From positions 1 through 64,000 of the forward strand of contig NZ_BLXZ01000011.1 in assembly GCF_014193675.1 (NCBI RefSeq): a DNA stretch of 64,000 bases. The letters run 5' to 3'. Below the pieces are notes generated by a model. It was not told the DNA's origin. It was given only the letters and a program-made list of their open reading frames with translations, and ran no database searches. The translations under genes were made by a program, and so were the position numbers. Positions 58,144 through 64,000 of this stretch are shown here, piece after piece (the first letter of the stretch is position 1; each line of letters begins with the position of its first letter). Origin of the DNA: Geomonas limicola. Its GTDB lineage: Bacteria; Desulfobacterota; Desulfuromonadia; Geobacterales; Geobacteraceae.

Positions 58144-58329
58144 CTAGCGAAGGATCGACCTGATGAGCTTTGCAAGGACCACGTCGCAGGCGCCAAGATA
58201 TAACGAGATGAGAACGATGATAACGACGACAACCTGGGCAGTAGAAAACGTTTCCTTGCGGGTCGGCCAAGTCACCTTGGCAAGCTCGGCCTGCACTTCC
58301 TCAAAGAAATTCTTTGTTTTCGCGAGCAC
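58144..58329 (-). CDS. secE: protein translocase subunit SecE
   Basis: A 61-residue single-span SecE that clamps SecY. The amphipathic stretch FFEEVQAELAKVTWPTRKET is followed by one hydrophobic helix (TAQVVVVIIVLISLYLGACDVVLA). I chose GTG at 58,329; the longer frame runs through hairpins and tRNA-Trp. Confidence 0.95.
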   Translation of the reverse strand: MLAKTKNFFEEVQAELAKVTWPTRKETFSTAQVVVVIIVLISLYLGACDVVLAKLIRSILR

Positions 58330-58350
58330 TGTGACACCCCACACTTGATA

Positions 58351-58420
58351 ATCCCCCTTAGCCGAGGCTGCGGGGGTACGGTCCCCCTCCGCCCGAGGCT
58401 TTGGGGGGGACGTGAAATAA
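58351..58420. repeat. two similar GC hairpins between tRNA-Trp and secE
   Basis: Two tandem units share CCCCCT, then CCGAGGCT, then GGGGG (58,353-58,376 and 58,383-58,409). Each can fold. They may separate tRNA-Trp from the secE mRNA. Confidence 0.5.
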
Positions 58421-58422
58421 AA

Positions 58423-58499
58423 TGGCAGGCCAGGAGGGATTCGAACCCCCAACACCCGGTTTTGGAGACCGGTGCTCTAGCCGTTAGAGCTACTGGCCT
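58423..58499 (-). tRNA. tRNA-Trp (CCA)
   Basis: Cloverleaf with acceptor AGGCCAG/CTGGCCT, anticodon stem CCGGT/ACCGG and loop CTCCAAA, T-loop TTCGAAT. The 3' CCA is encoded. 77 nt. Confidence 0.97.
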
Positions 58500-58540
58500 G
58501 CGGCGGAGATCCGAGCTTGAGCTCAGATCTCAAATTGTAA

Positions 58541-58693
58541 CTACTTCGTTTCTTTGTGCGGAGTATGCTTGCGGCAGAAACGGCAGTACTTGCTGAACTC
58601 CAGTTTCTGCGGGGTGTTTTTCTTGTTCTTGGTCGTGGTGTAGTTACGCTGCTTGCACTCGGTGCAGCCCAGCGTGATGATATCTCTTGGCAT
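58541..58693 (-). CDS. rpmG: 50S ribosomal protein L33 (zinc type)
   Basis: A 50-residue protein, MPRDIITLGCTECKQRNYTT, with zinc ligands CTEC and CRFC. It lies between tuf and tRNA-Trp, the common order before secE. Confidence 0.97.
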   Translation of the reverse strand: MPRDIITLGCTECKQRNYTTTKNKKNTPQKLEFSKYCRFCRKHTPHKETK

Positions 58694-58772
58694 GTCCCTA
58701 TCCTTTTAAAACAAATTCTGCGTTGCGGGTCAGCCCTGAAAGAGCGACCCGCAACGCCGATAAATACTGGCC

Positions 58773-59963
58773 TTACTCGATGATCGAAGCAACCACGCCG
58801 GCGCCGACGGTACGGCCGCCTTCGCGGATTGCGAAGCGCAGACCTTCGTCCATGGCGATCGGGGTGATCAGGTTGACGGTCACGGAGACGTTGTCGCCCG
58901 GCATAACCATCTCGACGCCTGCTTCGAGGTCAACCACGCCGGTCACGTCGGTGGTCCTGAAGTAGAACTGCGGACGGTAGCCGTTGAAGAACGGGGTGTG
59001 ACGGCCGCCTTCCTCTTTGGAGAGGATGTAGGCTTCGGCTTTGAACTTGGTGTGCGGGGTGATGGAGCCCGGCTTGGCCAGAACCTGGCCACGCTCGATC
59101 TCTTCACGCTTCACACCGCGCAGCAGGGCGCCGATGTTGTCGCCAGCGCGACCTTCGTCCAAGAGTTTGCGGAACATCTCGACACCGGTAACGGTGGTCT
59201 TGGCGGTTTTCTTGATGCCGACGATCTCGATCTCTTCGCCGACTTTCACGATACCGCGCTCAACACGGCCGGTAGCAACGGTACCGCGACCGGAGATGGA
59301 GAACACGTCTTCGACCGGCATCAGGAACGGCTTGTCGATGGCGCGCACCGGCTCCGGGATATACGCGTCAACGGCGTCCATGAGAGCGATGATGGCTTCC
59401 TCGCCCAGGGGCCCTTTGTCGCCTTCCAGGCCTTTCAGAGCGGAACCCTTGATGATGGGTACGTCGTCGCCCGGGAAGTCGTAGGAGGAGAGCAGTTCGC
59501 GAACTTCCAGCTCGACCAGTTCGAGGAGCTCTTCGTCGTCCACCATGTCGGCCTTGTTCAGGAACACGACGATGTAGGGAACGCCAACCTGACGAGCCAA
59601 GAGGATGTGCTCGCGGGTCTGCGGCATCGGGCCGTCAGCTGCGGAAACAACCAGGATAGCGCCGTCCATCTGGGCAGCACCAGTGATCATGTTTTTAACG
59701 TAGTCGGCGTGGCCCGGGCAGTCGACGTGAGCGTAGTGACGCTTGTCGGTCTCGTACTCAACGTGGGCGGTAGCGATGGTGATACCACGCTCGCGCTCTT
59801 CCGGGGCGTTGTCGATCTGGTCGAATGCTTTGAACTCAGCCTGGCCTTTACCGGCCAGCACCTTGGTGATAGCAGCGGTCAGGGTGGTTTTGCCGTGGTC
59901 AACGTGACCGATGGTGCCAATGTTGACATGCGGCTTAGTTCTTTCAAATTTCGCTTTTGCCAT
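58773..59963 (-). CDS. tuf: elongation factor Tu (copy 2)
   Basis: 396 residues, identical in protein sequence to copy 1 at 42,015. The DNA differs by scattered synonymous changes. It lies downstream of four tRNAs and upstream of rpmG, the classical tRNA-tufB arrangement. Confidence 0.99.
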   Translation of the reverse strand: MAKAKFERTKPHVNIGTIGHVDHGKTTLTAAITKVLAGKGQAEFKAFDQIDNAPEERERGITIATAHVEYETDKRHYAHVDCPGHADYVKNMITGAAQMDGAILVVSAADGPMPQTREHILLARQVGVPYIVVFLNKADMVDDEELLELVELEVRELLSSYDFPGDDVPIIKGSALKGLEGDKGPLGEEAIIALMDAVDAYIPEPVRAIDKPFLMPVEDVFSISGRGTVATGRVERGIVKVGEEIEIVGIKKTAKTTVTGVEMFRKLLDEGRAGDNIGALLRGVKREEIERGQVLAKPGSITPHTKFKAEAYILSKEEGGRHTPFFNGYRPQFYFRTTDVTGVVDLEAGVEMVMPGDNVSVTVNLITPIAMDEGLRFAIREGGRTVGAGVVASIIE

Positions 59964-60051
59964 GAGGAATCCTCCCTGAGGTAACTACTTGACAGCTTTT
60001 CAATTATATACAACAGCGTTTAGTATGTGAATGCGATTTTACTGAGGGGAG

Positions 60052-60127
60052 TGGAGCCCACAACCGGATTCGAACCGGTGACCTCTTCCTTACCAAGGAA
60101 GTGCTCTGCCTACTGAGCTATGTGGGC
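60052..60127 (-). tRNA. tRNA-Thr (GGT)
   Basis: Acceptor GCCCACA/TGTGGGC, anticodon stem CTTCC/GGAAG with loop TTGGTAA, T-loop TTCGAAT; CCA encoded. 76 nt. The last tRNA before tuf. Confidence 0.97.
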
Positions 60128-60139
60128 TTATCTAGTTAT

Positions 60140-60216
60140 TGGAGCGGGAAACGGGACTCGAACCCGCGACCCTCAGCTTGGAAGGCTGACGCTCTAGCCA
60201 ACTGAGCTATTCCCGC
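60140..60216 (-). tRNA. tRNA-Gly (TCC)
   Basis: Acceptor GCGGGAA/TTCCCGC, anticodon loop CTTCCAA, T-loop TTCGAGT; CCA encoded. 77 nt. Confidence 0.97.
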
Positions 60217-60331
60217 CAATGACAGCGTGAAGCGAAGTTGTTTGAATCAACGTGCCCTCGCCCTTACCAGTTCCGCGACCGTTCAAGGTCTCCTGGACTC
60301 GAGCAGATGCCCATCTCATCTGCAGGGTTGG

Positions 60332-60416
60332 TGGTGGAGGGAGGAGGATTCGAACCTCCGAAGTCGATGACGACAGATTTACAGTCTGTTCCCTTTGGCC
60401 GCTCGGGAATCCCTCC
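60332..60416 (-). tRNA. tRNA-Tyr (GTA)
   Basis: 85-nt class II tRNA with a long variable arm. Acceptor GGAGGGA/TCCCTCC, anticodon loop CTGTAAA, CCA encoded. The substrate of the TyrS at 669. Confidence 0.97.
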
Positions 60417-60454
60417 AGACGGTGTGCCTACCTGTTCATGCTGTGCAAAAGAAC

Positions 60455-60530
60455 TGGAGCTGACGATGGGACTCGAACCCGCAACCTGCTGATTACAAGT
60501 CAGCTGCTCTACCAATTGAGCTACGCCAGC
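60455..60530 (-). tRNA. tRNA-Thr (TGT)
   Basis: Acceptor GCTGGCG/CGTCAGC (one G-T pair), anticodon loop CTTGTAA, CCA encoded. 76 nt. First tRNA of the tRNA-tuf transcript. Confidence 0.97.
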
Positions 60531-60584
60531 CTATCATCGTCCGCTACGCAGCGCCCGTTCTCGTTGGGCGAAGCGAATCCCTGT

Positions 60585-60611
60585 TCTATAGCAAACCCAG
60601 ATCTAAGTCAA
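60585..60611 (-). promoter_or_regulatory. tRNA-tuf operon promoter
   Basis: Minus-strand TTGACT (60,606-60,611), 15 bases, TATAGA (60,585-60,590), with an A/T-rich UP-like stretch upstream. The spacer is short. TTGTTG three bases upstream would give 18. Confidence 0.6.
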
Positions 60612-60899
60612 CAAAATTTTTTCGCGACACTGAATTTTTTTCGGCGAAGTGTCTCGAGCGGAATCCCCGGTGGCGCCGGTCGCGCGAAAGCCAGTAGTAT
60701 ATCGACTGCGGGTTTTCGCGCAAGTGACGAGAATGGCGAGAGAGGCGAAATAGTGCGAAGGGGCTGGTGTACGCTACCCACCCACGTCACCCTCAGTCAG
60801 CCTTGGCACTCGCACCGAGCTCTCTCTTCAGCCCCCCCTAAAACTCGCCCTCGCCCTCGGAGGGAGGGAATTTTAGGCTTTCGCAGGGAAGTGGCGACA
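60612..60899. other. tRNA-tuf upstream region and ygiQ 3' side
   Basis: No gene is seen. A long palindrome, CCTAAAA/TTTTAGG (60,837-60,843 with 60,871-60,877) with an inner GCCCTC/GAGGG stem, lies just after the radical-SAM gene. It probably terminates it on the minus strand, and resembles the other extragenic palindromes of the window. Confidence 0.5.
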
Positions 60900-62873
60900 T
60901 CAGCGCCGGCGATCACCGCCGTCACGCTTGCCACCTGCGCTGCGACTGGAAGTACCGGCACTGGCACCACCAGCACCGCCCGAGCCGTTACCGCCAGTGC
61001 GGCCGCCACTGGAGCGGCCAGCAGCTCCGGCGTTTTTCCCACTACCACCACTGTTACGCACATGCCCCTCACCAGCACCGAACAGCTCGGCTGCGGCATC
61101 TTCCCTGCCACACTCCCTGAGCGCCTCAAGGCAGAGCTTGCGCTGGTCCGGCAGGTGATAGAGCAACAGCGCCTTCTGCAAACCCTTTTCACGGTCCGTC
61201 TTCGCCACGTAGACCTGTTGCCTGGTGAAAGGATCCACCCCCGTGTGGTACATGCAGGTCGATAGCGTCCCGGGCGTGGGGGTGAAGTCCTGCACCTGCT
61301 CCACCGCCATGTTCCAGCGCCGAAGCTGCAGCGCGAGGTCCACCATGTCCGACAAGGTGCATCCGGGATGGCCCGAGATGAAGTACGGGACGATGTACTG
61401 TCGTTTCCCTTTCTGGGCGCTCTGTTTCAGGAAGGCATCCCTGAAGCGGACGAAGCTTTCCCGTCCCGGCTTGCGCATCGCCGCAGTCACCCGGTCCGAG
61501 AGATGTTCGGGCGCCACCTTCAGGAGCCCGCTCACGTGGTGCTCGACGAGTTCACGCAGGTAGTTCGGCTGGCGCTCCAGCAGGTCGTACCGCACCCCCG
61601 ACGAAACCGCGATGTTCTTCACACCGGAGACCTTACGAGCCTTCACCAGGAGACGCGAACTGGAGGCATCATTGGTGACGAGGTTACGACAGGGCTGGGG
61701 ATAGAGACAGCTCTCCCGGCGACAGACCGCGCCAGCCTTGGCATCGCCGCAGGAGAGACCGAACATGTTGGCAGTCGGCCCGCCCAGGTCGCTCACCGAG
61801 CCACGGAACCAGGGAAGCTTGGCAAGCCGCTCCAGTTCCTGCAATACGCTTGCTTCGCTGCGGGACTGGATCGTCTTTCCCTGATGGTGCGTGATGGCAC
61901 AGAAGGCACACCCGCCGAAACAGCCGCGGTGCGTGGTTATCGAGGTGCGGATCTGCTCGTAGGCGGGAATCGGCTCACGGTAACTGGGATGGGGAGCCTT
62001 CACAAACGGCAGCGCGTAGAGGGCGTCCAGCGCCTTCTGCGACAGAGGCTGTGCCGGCGGATTGCACACCAGGTAGCGGCTTGCGTGACGCTGCAGTACC
62101 GTTTTGGCGCACCCCGGATTCTGCTCACCACTCAGCAGTCGAAACGCCTCGGCATAACGTGCCTTGTCGGCACTGACGTCCTCGTAGCTCGGCAACTCCA
62201 CGCACTCACCAACCTCCGCAGCCTCCGGCCGGGTCGATGCGGCAACGGCAGTTCCACGAATATCCCTGATCGAAGCAAAGGGTTCGCCAGCCATGAGTCG
62301 GGCCACCAGCTCCAGCAGGGGAGTTTCCCCCATGCCGTACACCAAGAGGTCGGCCTTGGCGTCGAAGAGTGCCGAGCGGCGCACCTTGTCTTCCCAGAAG
62401 TCGTAGTGGGCAAAGCGGCGCAGGCTCGCCTCGATGCCGCCGATGACCACCGGGGTGTCGCGGTAGGCCTCTTTCAGTCGCGAGGTGTAGATAATGGTGG
62501 CGCGGTTGGGGCGGGCGCCGTGGCGGTTTCCGGGGGTGTAGGCGTCGTCGCGGCGCAGCTTGCGGGCCGGGGTGTAGTGGGCGACCATCGAGTCCATGGC
62601 GCCGGCGGCCACCGCAAAGAACAGGCGTGGGCGCCCCAGGGCCATGAAAGCGTCCTTGCTGCGCCAGTCGGGCTGGGCGATGATGCCGACCTTGAGCCCC
62701 GTGCTCTCCAAAAGGCGCGCCAAGAGCGGCACGCCGAAAGCGGGGTGATCCACGTAGGCGTCGCCGGTAACGAAGATGACGTCGAGTTCGTTCCAGCCGC
62801 GGGACCTGGCTTCGGCCAGGGTCATGGGGAGAAACTGCGGGGGTACTGAGGGATTTTCGGGATGCTGTTTCAT
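60900..62873 (-). CDS. YgiQ-family radical SAM protein
   Basis: A 657-residue protein of the YgiQ (UPF0313) family. The radical-SAM cluster is CFGGCAFC (C-x3-C-x2-C) in TTHRGCFGGCAFCAI near residue 318. An N-terminal domain (residues about 15-200) precedes it, and the TIM-barrel continues with VAPEHLSDRV and GTLSTCMYHTG. The C-terminal about 45 residues are Gly/Ser/Arg-rich low-complexity. The substrate of the family is not established. It starts with ATG; the upstream site is weak and a GGACCG/CGGTCC hairpin lies just before it. Confidence 0.9.
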   Translation of the reverse strand: MKQHPENPSVPPQFLPMTLAEARSRGWNELDVIFVTGDAYVDHPAFGVPLLARLLESTGLKVGIIAQPDWRSKDAFMALGRPRLFFAVAAGAMDSMVAHYTPARKLRRDDAYTPGNRHGARPNRATIIYTSRLKEAYRDTPVVIGGIEASLRRFAHYDFWEDKVRRSALFDAKADLLVYGMGETPLLELVARLMAGEPFASIRDIRGTAVAASTRPEAAEVGECVELPSYEDVSADKARYAEAFRLLSGEQNPGCAKTVLQRHASRYLVCNPPAQPLSQKALDALYALPFVKAPHPSYREPIPAYEQIRTSITTHRGCFGGCAFCAITHHQGKTIQSRSEASVLQELERLAKLPWFRGSVSDLGGPTANMFGLSCGDAKAGAVCRRESCLYPQPCRNLVTNDASSSRLLVKARKVSGVKNIAVSSGVRYDLLERQPNYLRELVEHHVSGLLKVAPEHLSDRVTAAMRKPGRESFVRFRDAFLKQSAQKGKRQYIVPYFISGHPGCTLSDMVDLALQLRRWNMAVEQVQDFTPTPGTLSTCMYHTGVDPFTRQQVYVAKTDREKGLQKALLLYHLPDQRKLCLEALRECGREDAAAELFGAGEGHVRNSGGSGKNAGAAGRSSGGRTGGNGSGGAGGASAGTSSRSAGGKRDGGDRRR

Positions 62874-62941
62874 GGTTTTTTCACCGGACCGACCAGTCTG
62901 ATCCGACCGATCGGTCCGATAAGGGTGTTACTGCAAAACGG

Positions 62942-63982
62942 TTACGGGAAAATCGGCAAAAAGTCGAGCCCCAGCGTCTCCGGCAGGCCGCACATCAGGT
63001 TCATGTTCTGCACCGCCTGCCCCGAGGCCCCCTTCACCAGGTTGTCGATCGCCGACACCACGATGATCCGCCCGGTGCGCTGGTCCACGGTGACGCCGAT
63101 GTCGCAGAAGTTCGAGCCGCGCACAAACGCCGTCGAGGGGAAGCTCCCTTCCGGCAGCACCCTCACAAACGGCTCGCCATCGTAGAACGCCTGGTAGAGT
63201 TCAACCAGCTCTGCGGCAGTGGCACTCTTCAGCGGAGTGCTGTAGATCGTCGCCAGGATGCCGCGGTCCATCGGGACCAGGTGCGGCGTAAAGGAGATGG
63301 CGAGCGGCGCCCCGTTAAGAATCGACAGCTCCTGCTCGATCTCGGGGATGTGACGATGGACGCCCCCCACACCGTACGGTTTGAATCCTTCGTTCACTTC
63401 ACAGTACAGGTTGTCGACCTTGGCACCGCGGCCCGCACCGGAAACGCCCGATTTGGCATCGACGATGATTGACTTCGGATCGATGAGCTTGTTTTTCAAC
63501 AGCGGCGCCAGGCCAAGGATGGTGCTGGTCGGGTAGCAGCCGGGATTGGCGATCAGCGAGGCCTCGCGGATCACATCGCGGCGCAGCTCCGGAATGCCGT
63601 ACACCGCCTTGGAGAGCAGCTCCGGGTTCATATGCTTTTCATACCACTGGCCGTAAATATCGGCGTCGCGCAAGCGGTAGTCGGCAGAGAGATCGACCAC
63701 GTCCTTCCCCATCTTCAGGAAGGTCGGGACCACTTCCATGGCGGCCTTGTGCGGCAGCGCGGTGAAGACCACATCCACCTTCTCCGAGATGCCTATCGGC
63801 TCCAGGTTTTCCAGCGGCAGGTCGATGCGCCCGCGCAAGGTCGGAAACACCGAGCTTACCGGCTTGCCGGCATTCTGCTCGGAGGTGACACAGGTAACCG
63901 CCACCTCGGGGTGCGCATAGAGTATTCTCAGCAGCTCGACACCGGTATAACCACTGGCACCAACAACAGCGACCTTAAGCAT
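62942..63982 (-). CDS. argC: N-acetyl-gamma-glutamyl-phosphate reductase
   Basis: NADPH-dependent reductase of arginine synthesis, 346 residues. It has the N-terminal GASGYTGVELLRIL dinucleotide fold and the catalytic Cys in NPGCYPTS (near residue 148). VGGVHRHIPEIEQEL near residue 208 is the typical His region. ATG follows GGAGG by six bases. Its upstream neighbours are outside the window. Confidence 0.98.
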   Translation of the reverse strand: MLKVAVVGASGYTGVELLRILYAHPEVAVTCVTSEQNAGKPVSSVFPTLRGRIDLPLENLEPIGISEKVDVVFTALPHKAAMEVVPTFLKMGKDVVDLSADYRLRDADIYGQWYEKHMNPELLSKAVYGIPELRRDVIREASLIANPGCYPTSTILGLAPLLKNKLIDPKSIIVDAKSGVSGAGRGAKVDNLYCEVNEGFKPYGVGGVHRHIPEIEQELSILNGAPLAISFTPHLVPMDRGILATIYSTPLKSATAAELVELYQAFYDGEPFVRVLPEGSFPSTAFVRGSNFCDIGVTVDQRTGRIIVVSAIDNLVKGASGQAVQNMNLMCGLPETLGLDFLPIFP

Positions 63983-64000
63983 AAAAAACCTCCCAGGAAA

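Noticed and set aside
58330..58455. Longer N-terminus for SecE
   Set aside because: The extension would be translated from hairpin DNA and part of tRNA-Trp. The GTG at 58,329 gives the normal SecE start.
60252..61265. Plus-strand frame across the tRNA cluster
   Set aside because: It overlaps two tRNA genes and the 3' end of the radical-SAM gene and has no protein-like features.

Overview
The window looks like the chromosome of a Geobacteraceae bacterium (Geobacter, Geomonas or Citrifermentans type). This is inferred from the protein sequences and from the gene order, in which translation and transcription genes are followed by smc, ftsY, zapA, rny and tyrS. Essentially every host gene lies on the minus strand. 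The left edge holds a triple-promoter leader of an rRNA operon that fires leftwards out of the window. Next come tyrS, a YmdB-type phosphodiesterase, rny, a 5-formyl-THF cyclo-ligase, zapA, a zapB-like coiled-coil gene, ftsY, a Roadblock-domain gene and smc (about 0.6 to 11.1 kb).

From about 11,056 to 26,587 the host block is interrupted by a 15.5-kb integrated element whose genes mostly run on the plus strand. It carries a tyrosine integrase, an XRE-type repressor with tandem operators, two small Xis/AlpA-like HTH genes and several small unknown genes. It also carries an S49 protease, a tail tape-measure-like protein, a zinc-ribbon/HTH protein, a P4-type SF3 helicase and a separate CHC2/Toprim primase. 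The two replication genes flank an array of 8-bp iterons. A ClpP-fold (SDH-type) serine protease with a zinc ribbon lies near the right end. No terminase, portal, capsid, relaxase or secretion genes are visible, so a phage satellite or a decayed prophage fits best. The element sits inside codons 8-13 of smc. It supplies a replacement first seven codons, start codon, leader peptide and upstream region for the host SMC protein. The displaced native 5' end survives as a frameshifted stub at the right junction.

From 26.9 to 41.9 kb lie the alpha, spc and S10 ribosomal operons, including map, adk and secY. The str operon follows (tuf, fusA, rpsG, rpsL, with a clear promoter near 46.3 kb). Then come rpoC, rpoB, rplL, rplJ (with an L10 leader RNA), rplA, rplK, nusG and secE. 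The block continues with tRNA-Trp, rpmG, a second tuf encoding an identical protein, and four tRNAs (Thr-GGT, Gly-TCC, Tyr-GTA, Thr-TGT). The right edge has a YgiQ-type radical SAM protein and argC.

How it works together: the host part is the core translation, transcription and secretion machinery plus chromosome segregation (Smc), signal-recognition targeting (FtsY, SecY, SecE) and mRNA decay (RNase Y). The element couples its own left-end control region, including the integrase promoter, to expression of the host smc gene. This is the most unusual feature of the window.
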